Counted from the first letter of the stretch, positions 41,405 through 52,461 are shown. The stretch: 64,000 bases of DNA from Phytopythium helicoides (GCA_024867545.1 JANFNE010000001.1:930001-994000); one strand, 5' to 3'. Notes: a model not told the origin generated them from the letters alone. Numbers and translations are program-made.

Positions 41405-44400
41405 TCAAGCAACAGGCTCGAACGTGAGCGAGGCAAGCGACTGCTCCAAACCGTCCATCGCGTGCTCCAGCGTCTCCATAGAGCTCGCGTACGAAATGCG
41501 CAGACCGTTCTTGATACCGAACGCCGAGCCAGGCACCAGCGCCACGTAGAACGTGCTCAGCAGGTACTCGCAGAAGTCGTCCGCGTCCTTCAGCACCGTC
41601 GAGCGGTCCGCGTTCACCGCCTGCTTGCCCTCAAAGTACGCCGACAGGTCCATGAACACGTAGAACGCAGACGTCGGGTGCGCGAAGCGCAGCTTCGGGA
41701 TCGCACGCAGGCGCGACAGGATGAACTGCCGCTTGGCGTCCATCACCGCCAGCGTCTCCGTCATGCGCTCCGTGTTCTGCGCCACGCACTCCAGCTCGAA
41801 CCGCATCGCCTCCTCAGCAGCCGACTGGCCCACCGAGTTGGCGCAGGACGTCAGCTGGCCCTGGATCTTCGTGCACACCGCCGCGAAGTACTTGGGCGCT
41901 GCCAGGTACCCGATGCGCAGACCGGGCATCGCGAACGACTTGGAGAAACCGTTCACCGTCAGCGTGCGCTCGTACATCTCCGGCAGCGACGCGAAGCTGC
42001 GGTGCACGCGCTTCGCCTCGCCCTCGTCCTGGTAGATCAGCTGCTCGTAGATCTCGTCCGCAATCACCACGATGTGACGGAACGCAGGCTTGCGCAGCAC
42101 CGCCGCGATGCGCTCCAGGTGCTCCGGCAGATGCACCGTACCCGCCGGGTTGCTAGGGTTGCACAGGATGAACACCTTGATGTTCGGGTTCGCCGCCAGC
42201 ATCTTCTCCAGCTCCGCAGGGTCCACCAGGTAGTTGTCCTCCAGACGTGTCGGCAGCACCAGCGGCTCCGCGTTCACCAGCTTGCACATGTCCGGGTAGC
42301 TCACCCAGAACGGCGACGGGATCAACACCTGCTCGCCCGGCTTACACACCGCCAGCAGCGCCTGGTACACCGACTGCTTCGCGCCGTTCGACACCAGGAT
42401 CTCCGTCGCAGGGTCGTACTTGATACCCTTGCACTTCTCCAGGTACTCCGCGATCAGCTTGCGCAGCGACAGCGTGCCGCGCACGTCCGTGTACTTGACG
42501 TTGCCCGCATCCAGCGTCGCCTTGCCCGCGTTCAGCACGCGCGCGTCCGGCGCAAAGTCCGGCTCACCCACGCACAGCGACCACACCTGCTTGCCCTCGG
42601 CCTCCAGCTGCTTCGTCATGCCGTGAATCACGTTCGTCTTCGACGCCTTCACCTTACTCAGCAGAGGATTCAAAGGGTACTTCTGCTCGATCGGAGCGTC
42701 AACAGCCACGGGAGTGCGAGCAACAGCAGAGCTGTGCACACCGTTCACGGCAGGAGTAGGCTCAGCCGAAACAGCGACAGACTCGAACGTGAGCGAGGCA
42801 AGCGACTGCTCCAAACCGTCCATCGCGTGCTCCAGCGTCTCCATAGAGCTCGCGTACGAAATGCGCAGACCGTTCTTGATACCGAACGCCGAGCCAGGCA
42901 CCAGCGCCACGTAGAACGTGCTCAGCAGGTACTCGCAGAAGTCGTCCGCGTCCTTCAGCACCGTCGAGCGGTCCGCGTTCACCGCCTGCTTGCCCTCAAA
43001 GTACGCCGACAGGTCCATGAACACGTAGAACGCAGACGTCGGGTGCGCGAAGCGCAGCTTCGGGATCGCACGCAGGCGCGACAGGATGAACTGCCGCTTG
43101 GCGTCCATCACCGCCAGCGTCTCCGTCATGCGCTCCGTGTTCTGCGCCACACACTCCAGCTCGAACCGCATCGCCTCCTCAGCAGCCGACTGGCCCACCG
43201 AGTTGGCGCAGGACGTCAGCTGGCCCTGGATCTTCGTGCACACCGCTGCGAAGTACTTGGGCGCTGCCAGGTACCCGATGCGCAGACCGGGCATCGCGAA
43301 CGACTTGGAGAAACCGTTCACCGTCAGCGTGCGCTCGTACATCTCCGGCAGCGACGCGAAGCTGCGGTGCACGCGCTTCGCCTCGCCCTCGTCCTGGTAG
43401 ATCAGCTGCTCGTAGATCTCGTCCGCAATCACCACGATGTGACGGAACGCAGGCTTGCGCAGCACCGCCGCGATGCGCTCCAGGTGCTCCGGCAGATGCA
43501 CCGTACCCGCCGGGTTGCTAGGGTTGCACAGGATGAACACCTTGATGTTCGGGTTCGCCGCCAGCATCTTCTCCAGCTTCGCAGGGTCCACCAGGTAGTT
43601 GTCCTCCAGACGTGTCGGCAGCACCAGCGGCTCCGCGTTCACCAGCTTGCACATGTCCGGGTAGCTCACCCAGAACGGCGACGGGATCAACACCTGCTCG
43701 CCCGGCTTACACACCGCCAGCAGCGCCTGGTACACCGACTGCTTCGCGCCGTTCGACACCAGGATCTCCGTCGCAGGGTCGTACTTGATACCCTTGCACT
43801 TCTCCAGGTACTCCGCGATCAGCTTGCGCAGCGACAGCGTGCCGCGCACGTCCGTGTACTTGACGTTGCCCGCATCCAGCGTCGCCTTGCCCGCGTTCAG
43901 CACGCGCGCGTCCGGCGCAAAGTCCGGCTCACCCACGCACAGCGACCACACCTGCTTGCCCTCGGCCTCCAGCTGCTTCGTCATGCCGTGAATCACGTTC
44001 GTCTTCGACGCCTTCACCTTACTCAGCAGAGGATTCAAAGGGTACTTCTGCTCGATCGGAGCGTCAACAGCCACGGGAGTGCGAGCAACAGCAGAGCTGT
44101 GCACACCGTTCACGGCAGGAGTAGGCTCAGCCGAAACAGCGACAGACTCGAACGTGAGCGAGGCAAGCGACTGCTCCAAACCGTCCATCGCGTGCTCCAG
44201 CGTCTCCATAGAGCTCGCGTACGAAATGCGCAGACCGTTCTTGATACCGAACGCCGAGCCAGGCACCAGCGCCACGTAGAACGTGCTCAGCAGGTACTCG
44301 CAGAAGTCGTCCGCGTCCTTCAGCACCGTCGAGCGGTCCGCGTTCACCGCCTGCTTGCCCTCAAAGTACGCCGACAGGTCCATGAACACGTAGAACGCAG

Positions 44401-46790
44401 ACGTCGGGTGCGCGAAGCGCAGCTTCGGGATCGCACGCAGGCGCGACAGGATGAACTGCCGCTTGGCGTCCATCACCGCCAGCGTCTCCGTCATGCGCTC
44501 CGTGTTCTGCGCCACACACTCCAGCTCGAACCGCATCGCCTCCTCAGCAGCCGACTGGCCCACCGAGTTGGCGCAGGACGTCAGCTGGCCCTGGATCTTC
44601 GTGCACACCGCTGCGAAGTACTTGGGCGCTGCCAGGTACCCGATGCGCAGACCGGGCATCGCGAACGACTTGGAGAAACCGTTCACCGTCAGCGTGCGCT
44701 CGTACATCTCCGGCAGCGACGCGAAGCTGCGGTGCACGCGCTTCGCCTCGCCCTCGTCCTGGTAGATCAGCTGCTCGTAGATCTCGTCCGCAATCACCAC
44801 GATGTGACGGAACGCAGGCTTGCGCAGCACCGCCGCGATGCGCTCCAGGTGCTCCGGCAGATGCACCGTACCCGCCGGGTTGCTAGGGTTGCACAGGATG
44901 AACACCTTGATGTTCGGGTTCGCCGCCAGCATCTTCTCCAGCTTCGCAGGGTCCACCAGGTAGTTGTCCTCCAGACGTGTCGGCAGCACCAGCGGCTCCG
45001 CGTTCACCAGCTTGCACATGTCCGGGTAGCTCACCCAGAACGGCGACGGGATCAACACCTGCTCGCCCGGCTTACACACCGCCAGCAGCGCCTGGTACAC
45101 CGACTGCTTCGCGCCGTTCGACACCAGGATCTCCGTCGCAGGGTCGTACTTGATACCCTTGCACTTCTCCAGGTACTCCGCGATCAGCTTGCGCAGCGAC
45201 AGCGTGCCGCGCACGTCCGTGTACTTGACGTTGCCCGCATCCAGCGTCGCCTTGCCCGCGTTCAGCACGCGCGCGTCCGGCGCAAAGTCCGGCTCACCCA
45301 CGCACAGCGACCACACCTGCTTGCCCTCGGCCTCCAGCTGCTTCGTCATGCCGTGAATCACGTTCGTCTTCGACGCCTTCACCTTACTCAGCAGAGGATT
45401 CAAAGGGTACTTCTGCTCGATCGGAGCGTCAACAGCCACGGGAGTGCGAGCAACAGCAGAGCTGTGCACACCGTTCACGGCAGGAGTAGGCTCAGCCGAA
45501 ACAGCGACAGACTCGAACGTGAGCGAGGCAAGCGACTGCTCCAAACCGTCCATCGCGTGCTCCAGCGTCTCCATAGAGCTCGCGTACGAAATGCGCAGAC
45601 CGTTCTTGATACCGAACGCCGAGCCAGGCACCAGCGCCACGTAGAACGTGCTCAGCAGGTACTCGCAGAAGTCGTCCGCGTCCTTCAGCACCGTCGAGCG
45701 GTCCGCGTTCACCGCCTGCTTGCCCTCAAAGTACGCCGACAGGTCCATGAACACGTAGAACGCAGACGTCGGGTGCGCGAAGCGCAGCTTCGGGATCGCA
45801 CGCAGGCGCGACAGGATGAACTGCCGCTTGGCGTCCATCACCGCCAGCGTCTCCGTCATGCGCTCCGTGTTCTGCGCCACACACTCCAGCTCGAACCGCA
45901 TCGCCTCCTCAGCAGCCGACTGGCCCACCGAGTTGGCGCAGGACGTCAGCTGGCCCTGGATCTTCGTGCACACCGCCGCGAAGTACTTGGGCGCTGCCAG
46001 GTACCCGATGCGCAGACCGGGCATCGCGAACGACTTGGAGAAACCGTTCACCGTCAGCGTGCGCTCGTACATCTCCGGCAGCGACGCGAAGCTGCGGTGC
46101 ACGCGCTTCGCCTCGCCCTCGTCCTGGTAGATCAGCTGCTCGTAGATCTCGTCCGCGATCACCACGATGTGACGGAACGCAGGCTTGCGCAGCACCGCCG
46201 CGATGCGCTCCAGGTGCTCCGGCAGATGCACCGTACCCGCCGGGTTGCTAGGGTTGCACAGGATGAACACCTTGATGTTCGGGTTCGCCGCCAGCATCTT
46301 CTCCAGCTCCGCAGGGTCCACCAGGTAGTTGTCCTCCAGACGTGTCGGCAGCACCAGCGGCTCCGCGTTCACCAGCTTGCACATGTCCGGGTAGCTCACC
46401 CAGAACGGCGACGGGATCAACACCTGCTCGCCCGGCTTACACACCGCCAGCAGCGCCTGGTACACCGACTGCTTCGCGCCGTTCGACACCAGGATCTCCG
46501 TCGCAGGGTCGTACTTGATACCCTTGCACTTCTCCAGGTACTCCGCGATCAGCTTGCGCAGCGACAGCGTGCCGCGCACGTCCGTGTACTTGACGTTGCC
46601 CGCATCCAGCGTCGCCTTGCCCGCGTTCAGCACGCGCGCGTCCGGCGCAAAGTCCGGCTCACCCACGCACAGCGACCACACCTGCTTGCCCTCGGCCTCC
46701 AGCTGCTTCGTCATGCCGTGAATCACGTTCGTCTTCGACGCCTTCACCTTACTCAGCAGAGGATTCAAAGGGTACTTCTGCTCGATCGGA
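41405..46790 (-). repeat. Four in-frame tandem repeats of 1365 bp (455 codons), aminotransferase units of gene F
   Basis: The same positions recur at exactly 1365-bp steps (for example the repeated block ending at 41549, 42914, 44279 and 45644). Units differ at only a few bases: the codon in PAEL/PAKL is Glu in the outer two units and Lys in the inner two (43577 and 44942 region), and a CGCACTCC/CACACTCC variant separates the first unit from the others. The inner two units look the same to the eye, so the last event was probably duplication by unequal crossing-over. Each unit includes a linker rich in Ala/Val/Pro. Confidence 0.9.
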
Positions 46791-48622
46791 GCGTTAGCGC
46801 CGATAGGAACTGGCGAGGACCTCAGAATTGGAGTAACTGCCTTCTGAGTTAGAAGCTGTGTGACTTCGTTGAGAGACTCGTTGAACTTCTGGATCTGCTG
46901 CCCCGAGTTCGGGTTGAACTCGTACAGACCCTGGAACAGATCGAAGCTGTCCTTGCACGTGTCTTCAACCAACCGAACCAGGTTCTTGAAGCCGCGAGTG
47001 TCGATAGGTGTTGACTTGACGCCTTGCACGCTCAGGATGCGGCCCGTTAGGTGCGTCAGGAACTGGCTGCTCGCAGCGTACTCGTCATGCGACTCGCATG
47101 TCATCTCAAGCATTCGACACTGCTCGACCTCGAAGATTCCCAAGAATGCATCCATCACTTGTCCGTGCTCGGGCGTCAGCGTGCGAACCTTCTCGTACAT
47201 CATGGGCAGACCGCGCCAGGTGTACTTGCCACTCTCGGGACCGAACATGGGGTGCGTGCACAGGATGCTGGTGGTTTCTGGGAGGTTTTTGAGCAGAACT
47301 TGCTTCGGGTGCGTCTTGACGGACAAAACATCCACGATCACAATTTTCTCTAGCAGATGCTTCGGGATTTTTGAGAGCACGCCTTCAAACGAGAGAATGC
47401 TGACACATATGAGTAGCACGTCTAAACCGTTGAAGAACTCTTCGAGCTGCGAGACGGACGAGTAGTACTTGCATCCAAGCTTCGTTGCTACAGCAGAGTA
47501 GTCGGTGCGCGAGGTCGCCCGGACTTCATGGGACTTGGCCATCGTTTTGGCGAGGAACTGACCAAAGTTGCCGAATCCGTAAATGCCGATAGCAAGGCGC
47601 TTAGTCTGCGCGACTTTAGACCCAGGACCGATTGCGGGCGAAGCAGGAACCGCCTGGTACGCGCCAACGGCCTCCAGCGTACGACGAACATCGCCGATAA
47701 GCTTGCCCTTGGTCGGGTAAGATCCCAGTACACGCACAAACTTGCAGAACTCACGCAGGTGACGGAGAGCGTTCACAATGTTCTCATCGGTCTGGTGACC
47801 GATAATATCGACGTAGAACAGGTACTTGTACTTGCGGCGATCCGAGTGTCCGTCACCGAGAGCAAAATCAAATGATTCGACCGTCTCGCCGTACTGCTGC
47901 GCCGCCGAAGGTCCCCAAGGACGGCTCTCAATCTTGGACAAATCGAGGTCACGCAACGCGAACGCCGACAGAGCCTTGTACAACTGACCCTTCTCGTTGC
48001 TGTCCTTGAACGTGAACACGATGGAGGTCTTGAACTCGGTGCTGGCCTTGGCGTCGAGACCGATCTCCTCCTTGCGCGAGAGCAGTAGGAAGCGCGTGAA
48101 GTTGCTCTCGTCGTCCTCGACGTTGCGCTCGAGCACGCTGAGTCCGTAGTACTCTGCCGCGAGGTCGCTGGCGATGGCCGCCGTGTCCCTCCACTGGTTG
48201 TCTGCGATGATCTTGGCGCTGCCAGCCGTGTCGTACTCTGCGCGCGGCACGGCGCCGAGCGCCTCGATCGAGTGCGCGCATTGCGCGAGCGCCTGCGGGT
48301 GGCTGATGACCGTCTTGATGTCGGCCTTGGTCACGCCTGGGAGCGCCAGCAGCGAGTGCTCGACGCGCAGGTCGTACTCTCCCACGATGTGCAGGTCGTA
48401 CTTGAGCAGCAGGTCGTAGTTGGCGTGGATGCTGCCGCCGAGCGAGTTCTGGATGGGGAGCACGCCGAAGTCGCAGTCGCCGCGCTGCACGGCCTGGAAC
48501 GCGAGCTCGAAGGACGGGAAGCCCAGCGCCACGACGCTGCTGCTCGCGCCCAGCAGCTGCCGCGTCGCCTTCTCCGAGTACGCGCCCGCCATGCCCTGGT
48601 ACGCCACCTTGACCTCGCCCAT
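41405..48622 (-). CDS. Fusion F: dehydratase-ACT-arogenate dehydrogenase-(aminotransferase)x4 polyprotein
   Basis: An unbroken frame of 2405 codons from the ATG at 48622 (MGEVKVAYQGMAGAYSEKA; the frame stays open to 48736). Domains: prephenate/arogenate dehydratase about 1-190 (GGSIHANYDLLL, NFTRFLLL); ACT about 195-310 (KIESRPWG), the usual Phe-binding regulator; plant-type arogenate dehydrogenase about 345-600 (GFGNFG dinucleotide loop, ATSRTDYS, CTHPMFGPESGK, DSFDLFQGLYEFN); then four class-I-beta aminotransferase domains, each with SKT, SNGAKQS, NPSNPAGTVHLPEHL, DEIYEQLIYQ, PLP-lysine in NGFSKSFAM, and LRISYASS. Expected chemistry: prephenate transamination to arogenate, then conversion to Phe or Tyr. 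Location unknown; no obvious targeting peptide at this start. Frame is intact despite indels elsewhere, so it is constrained or recently homogenised. Confidence 0.9.
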   Translation of the reverse strand: MGEVKVAYQGMAGAYSEKATRQLLGASSSVVALGFPSFELAFQAVQRGDCDFGVLPIQNSLGGSIHANYDLLLKYDLHIVGEYDLRVEHSLLALPGVTKADIKTVISHPQALAQCAHSIEALGAVPRAEYDTAGSAKIIADNQWRDTAAIASDLAAEYYGLSVLERNVEDDESNFTRFLLLSRKEEIGLDAKASTEFKTSIVFTFKDSNEKGQLYKALSAFALRDLDLSKIESRPWGPSAAQQYGETVESFDFALGDGHSDRRKYKYLFYVDIIGHQTDENIVNALRHLREFCKFVRVLGSYPTKGKLIGDVRRTLEAVGAYQAVPASPAIGPGSKVAQTKRLAIGIYGFGNFGQFLAKTMAKSHEVRATSRTDYSAVATKLGCKYYSSVSQLEEFFNGLDVLLICVSILSFEGVLSKIPKHLLEKIVIVDVLSVKTHPKQVLLKNLPETTSILCTHPMFGPESGKYTWRGLPMMYEKVRTLTPEHGQVMDAFLGIFEVEQCRMLEMTCESHDEYAASSQFLTHLTGRILSVQGVKSTPIDTRGFKNLVRLVEDTCKDSFDLFQGLYEFNPNSGQQIQKFNESLNEVTQLLTQKAVTPILRSSPVPIGANAPIEQKYPLNPLLSKVKASKTNVIHGMTKQLEAEGKQVWSLCVGEPDFAPDARVLNAGKATLDAGNVKYTDVRGTLSLRKLIAEYLEKCKGIKYDPATEILVSNGAKQSVYQALLAVCKPGEQVLIPSPFWVSYPDMCKLVNAEPLVLPTRLEDNYLVDPAELEKMLAANPNIKVFILCNPSNPAGTVHLPEHLERIAAVLRKPAFRHIVVIADEIYEQLIYQDEGEAKRVHRSFASLPEMYERTLTVNGFSKSFAMPGLRIGYLAAPKYFAAVCTKIQGQLTSCANSVGQSAAEEAMRFELECVAQNTERMTETLAVMDAKRQFILSRLRAIPKLRFAHPTSAFYVFMDLSAYFEGKQAVNADRSTVLKDADDFCEYLLSTFYVALVPGSAFGIKNGLRISYASSMETLEHAMDGLEQSLASLTFESVAVSAEPTPAVNGVHSSAVARTPVAVDAPIEQKYPLNPLLSKVKASKTNVIHGMTKQLEAEGKQVWSLCVGEPDFAPDARVLNAGKATLDAGNVKYTDVRGTLSLRKLIAEYLEKCKGIKYDPATEILVSNGAKQSVYQALLAVCKPGEQVLIPSPFWVSYPDMCKLVNAEPLVLPTRLEDNYLVDPAKLEKMLAANPNIKVFILCNPSNPAGTVHLPEHLERIAAVLRKPAFRHIVVIADEIYEQLIYQDEGEAKRVHRSFASLPEMYERTLTVNGFSKSFAMPGLRIGYLAAPKYFAAVCTKIQGQLTSCANSVGQSAAEEAMRFELECVAQNTERMTETLAVMDAKRQFILSRLRAIPKLRFAHPTSAFYVFMDLSAYFEGKQAVNADRSTVLKDADDFCEYLLSTFYVALVPGSAFGIKNGLRISYASSMETLEHAMDGLEQSLASLTFESVAVSAEPTPAVNGVHSSAVARTPVAVDAPIEQKYPLNPLLSKVKASKTNVIHGMTKQLEAEGKQVWSLCVGEPDFAPDARVLNAGKATLDAGNVKYTDVRGTLSLRKLIAEYLEKCKGIKYDPATEILVSNGAKQSVYQALLAVCKPGEQVLIPSPFWVSYPDMCKLVNAEPLVLPTRLEDNYLVDPAKLEKMLAANPNIKVFILCNPSNPAGTVHLPEHLERIAAVLRKPAFRHIVVIADEIYEQLIYQDEGEAKRVHRSFASLPEMYERTLTVNGFSKSFAMPGLRIGYLAAPKYFAAVCTKIQGQLTSCANSVGQSAAEEAMRFELECVAQNTERMTETLAVMDAKRQFILSRLRAIPKLRFAHPTSAFYVFMDLSAYFEGKQAVNADRSTVLKDADDFCEYLLSTFYVALVPGSAFGIKNGLRISYASSMETLEHAMDGLEQSLASLTFESVAVSAEPTPAVNGVHSSAVARTPVAVDAPIEQKYPLNPLLSKVKASKTNVIHGMTKQLEAEGKQVWSLCVGEPDFAPDARVLNAGKATLDAGNVKYTDVRGTLSLRKLIAEYLEKCKGIKYDPATEILVSNGAKQSVYQALLAVCKPGEQVLIPSPFWVSYPDMCKLVNAEPLVLPTRLEDNYLVDPAELEKMLAANPNIKVFILCNPSNPAGTVHLPEHLERIAAVLRKPAFRHIVVIADEIYEQLIYQDEGEAKRVHRSFASLPEMYERTLTVNGFSKSFAMPGLRIGYLAAPKYFAAVCTKIQGQLTSCANSVGQSAAEEAMRFELECVAQNTERMTETLAVMDAKRQFILSRLRAIPKLRFAHPTSAFYVFMDLSAYFEGKQAVNADRSTVLKDADDFCEYLLSTFYVALVPGSAFGIKNGLRISYASSMETLEHAMDGLEQSLASLTFEPVA

Positions 48623-49446
48623 GGCGCCTGCGGGAGGAGGAGACAGGCGCTGTGGGGTTGCCGTTGCTTTGGGGAATGAGGTGGCTGAAGGGGGGGTGGC
48701 TGAGTGGAGATTTGTGCCCCCCCTGCAACTGCGCAAATGGATTAGTGGACCCGGGGGTGGGGGAAGAGATCACTTGGGATTTGTATACGTGGTTGAAGTG
48801 TAGCGCGCCACGAGAATTTGATTTGGCGGTTGGCTTGCGTCAACCAGACCAAGCAGAAGTCGTCACTTCCCGCAGTTGTTCCATGGGAGACTGCGGCGCA
48901 GTATGGGAATCTACGGTACCTCGCGAGGCGGCCGTTTGACAAGCTGAAGCCATCGACTGGAGGAGCAGCCTCCTGTTGGGCTGCTTGGACGTGGAGCTGG
49001 TGGCGCGAGGCGGCCGAGCAGCGAGCCTCGCCGATGGGCGCGACAGCAATTGGCAGGTGACGCGCGCGCGCTGGCGGGCGCTGCTGTCGGCACGCACGTC
49101 GCTTGCTCACCAGCAGGCTGCTTCGAGGCTCAGGTTCAACTTGAACTTGGCCTGCTCGACCGTCGCATGTGCTCCGGATGTCCGAGGCAAGTACGTCAGC
49201 AGGCGACTCGTACGTGGCGCGCCGACTGGCTGGCTGTGTATCCGTAGGCGGTGCTCGGATGCCTCGTCACTTGCAGGTCCTAGCGAGGCAGGACCTGGTA
49301 ACGCATGCGTCGTGCGTCTCGGGCGTCATCTTGAAGCTGCAGTGCTGGGTGGAGATTGAGTCAGAGACAGCTGAGCCTCGATTCGTGATGGATAAAGTGC
49401 GCGAAGGGAGCTGTATTGATTGCGTGCATGAGAAGGTATACAGCCC
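48623..49446. other. Upstream region of gene F, no gene seen
   Basis: It contains an inverted repeat TTCAACTTGAAC at 49135-49146, the same 12-mer as at 27586-27597 upstream of paralogue D, and GC-rich sequence. No convincing coding frame. It also forms the 3' flank of the K+ channel gene. Confidence 0.35.
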
Positions 49447-52400
49447 CTAGTGGACGCTCTGGAGCGCCGCTACTTGCTGCTCGGCCAGCCGCACGCCTTC
49501 GCGCCGCAGGTAGTTGACGATAGCGCTGATTTCCATCACCATGAGCTGAGCAAGCACAGAGAAGTTAGCAGGCCCGTATGCAACTCAATTCGAACGCACA
49601 CCAATACGTACCCGCTCGGTGTAGATGAGCTGCTTCAGTTCGCTAGCCAGATTGATCACGCGCTCGCGGTTCTGGTCATCGATGGTCTCCTGCAGGTCCA
49701 TGTCTTCTACGAGCGGGTCGAGGTCATCGCTGACGAGACGCAGCATTTTGCCAAATCCCTCGTTCTTGGCAAACGTCTCCCATAACTCGAACTCGGGCTG
49801 CTGTACGACGTACGGCTTTCCGACCTCAAGCTTAGTGCGTAGCAACGCCTCACGCCGCTTGTGCTCGCGGTAACTCTTGTTGAACTGGGAACCGACGAGT
49901 GTGAGCGGCATGGCCGTGTAACATGCGCCAAAAATCATGGCAATGACGGCCACGAGCTTGCCTGTCGTTGTCACAGCCTCCATGTCGCCATAGCCGATGG
50001 TTGTGAGTGTCACGATGACGAACCAAAAGGCCGAGAAGAAGTCGTCGAAAGTCGAAATACTCCCCTTTGAGTTGACGAGGAACCGTTTACCGAGAACAGA
50101 ACCCTCGAGCTCTTCAGGAAACGTCATGTTCTTGCCTGCAACGACGCATTCTTGTCCGTAAAAGCACTCGGTGCCCTTCTCGATCTCAAACATGATGAAG
50201 GCGAGTATCGTTGTCACGACCATAAGCATAAAGTACGGATAGTGAGACGAGTTGATGTCTTGGAAATGGACTCCCAAAGCACCTTGGTCACTGGAATGCT
50301 CTGCTGATTTTGAAGATTCGGACAAGCCGCAGCATCCGCAGAAACGTCAAAAAGTCTTGCGACCCCGGAGGGATCACGTAGATAGGGCTCCGAGGAAGTG
50401 AAGAACCTGCGACCTTCAAACACGAAGAATGGGATGAACGACGCCATTTCAATAAACACCAGCGGATTCTTGAAAAACGAGCGCAGGCTTGGTGATACAT
50501 ACAATGACGCGCAGAGCTCGAACAGATACGTGAGCGTGAAGATGTACTCGGCGGCCACGTAAGCAGCACCGAAGTCGAGGAACGTCACATGCCTATTGTC
50601 GCATTCCCACTTGTTGCACACACTTAAAGCACGATCATTCAGCTTCAGCTGTGTACCTTCACGGAACGGTCGAATAAGCGTCAGTTTGTCCTTGTACGGC
50701 AGCGAGGCGTACTGCGAGTCCAAAGCGCTATATGCCACCTTTACAGCCGTCGACATATCCGTGACGTTGCTGCACGAGAGACCGACTGCTGGAGTGGCAC
50801 TGCCATAGTTTAGGTCGTATCCATAGCACAACGAGTCGGTGAGTTTTTCACTATCGGAGCAGCCAAACCGCAGACGAACGGACGGTTGGTCAACGCTGAA
50901 ACACCCAGGGTCATCTCCTCCAGCTGTGATGCCTTCAGCATTTTCACAGTATCGGCGAACCTTCCGTTCACATAGTTCCGTGCTTTCGCCGTAGGTCTGT
51001 AAATCGGGCATGGTTTGAAATACTACCACGATCATACTGCAGATAAGGCAAAAGTTGATCCAACGCGAAATCCATGTGGCCGTGCGCGAAGACTTGCTGT
51101 CACTGAGAGTCGTGTAGACCCACTGCTTCCTCGTGGGTGGTTCCTTTACCTCTTCGACGTGCGCAACAATCATCTCCTTGACCATCACGCCAAGCTCCTC
51201 ACTTTTCAGAGAGCAAAGCTCAGTCTGTTGCTTTAAATCGTCCGTGATTTCGCGAAGACTCGTCACACTCATTTCGGCTGATTTAGACTCGTTCACGAGA
51301 GCTTGAATCATAAGAGATGCCTCACCAGTAAGCGCTGCAAGTCGCAGGTACAGTTTGTTGGGTGCGTTGTACTTGACCAAAATCTCGTGTTTCTGCTGAG
51401 GTAGCGCCTTCCCACCAGTGCCCTGACGACAAGGCAGACGACGCGAGCATGGCGTCTATGCCTGTACTGAATCCCTGCTCTTGGAGCTTCCGTACGCTTT
51501 CGGCATGCTGCTTCCACGCACGATCGAATTCGGTACCGATAATAGCGAGAGGCATGGACAAGAAGAGAGTCCCGGACATCATAATCATGACCGCAAACAA
51601 GCGGCTAGCCACGTTGCCCTTTGTTGGCGTAATATCTCCGTATCCGATGGTTGCGACGGTCACAACGACGAAGTAACCTGCGGTCAGCAAGTCTGAGAAA
51701 CCCGCCTTGGTGCGATCCGTGTTTGGGTCGACCATGTACATGACAACCGAGAAGAATAGTACGATTTCCATGAAGAAGATCAAGGCGACAGAAATTGGTG
51801 CAAGACTTGCTCGGATTGCACGCAACAGGATATACGTTCCTGAGTGGTTACGAGCCAGCTTGAAGATACGCAGCAATCTGCACAGGCGGAGAATGACAAA
51901 GCTCTTGTCCTCTCCAAAGATTCTGTCAATGTAGAAAGGAATAATGGCTGCAACGTCGAACCAGTTGAACAGATCTTTGAGAAACGGCCGCAGTCCGTGC
52001 TCCGTGAGGTATTCGTGCTCCTTCCACATTGACGGCCAGATGATGAGGCGCACCAGCAGCTCAGGCGTAAAGATGATGGTGAACACCAGGTCGGAGTCAA
52101 AATACCCCGTCTTGTCGGGCAGTCGCGGGTACTCTGGATACGTGCTCTTGTGGTTGGGTCCGTCAAGCGTCTGCATGAAGAGCATGAGGCAGCTCGCGAA
52201 CGCAGCGCTCGCAATAAAGAAGCTATAGATGGACGCGCCACGTGACGACGTAGGATCCACCATGAACACGAACAGCTTCTCAAAGCGGCCGAGCGACGCA
52301 GAGTGACCTCGAAGGCCAATGCCTGAGCCTCCACCAGCTATGATGCTAGCCGTCGTAGGATTCTTGGTCAACGCGTCCGCATAGAATGCTGAGTTGTTGA

Positions 52401-52461
52401 GCGCATCAAGGGATGTCTCGGCACCGCTCAGCGTCGGGGCGATCGCTGCATACACCGGCAT
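49447..52461 (-). CDS. Two-repeat (12-TM) voltage-gated potassium channel, three single-base indels
   Basis: Two six-helix K+ channel units on one strand. Repeat I (52461 to about 51430): S4 RLCRLLRIFKLAR, selectivity filter TVATIGYGD, S6 and a cytosolic helix. Repeat II (about 51420 to 49447): S4 RMLRLVRIFKISR, filter TLTTIGYGD, S6, and a last exon after the intron 49546-49611 ending VMEISAIVNYLRREGVRLAEQQ. The repeat II frame has no ATG near its beginning (first codon of the open stretch is TTG), and removing one G near 51425 fuses it to repeat I; hence I call one gene. Other breaks: near 50375 before S4 and an extra T at about 50297. Two units per chain would need two chains per channel. 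Alternative: two adjacent genes. Confidence 0.7.

Noticed and set aside
41405..46790. CRISPR-like or satellite array
   Set aside because: The repeat is 1365 bp, in frame, and encodes a complete enzyme domain; there are no spacers.
41318..46852. An 1844-codon open frame on the plus strand opposite gene F
   Set aside because: It is the antisense shadow of the GC-rich aminotransferase repeats; it is Arg/His/Leu-rich, has the same 455-codon period and no recognisable domain.
51322..51380. An independent start of a second K+ channel gene at 51380
   Set aside because: The first codon of that open frame is TTG and no ATG lies near; fusion with the upstream unit is more likely.
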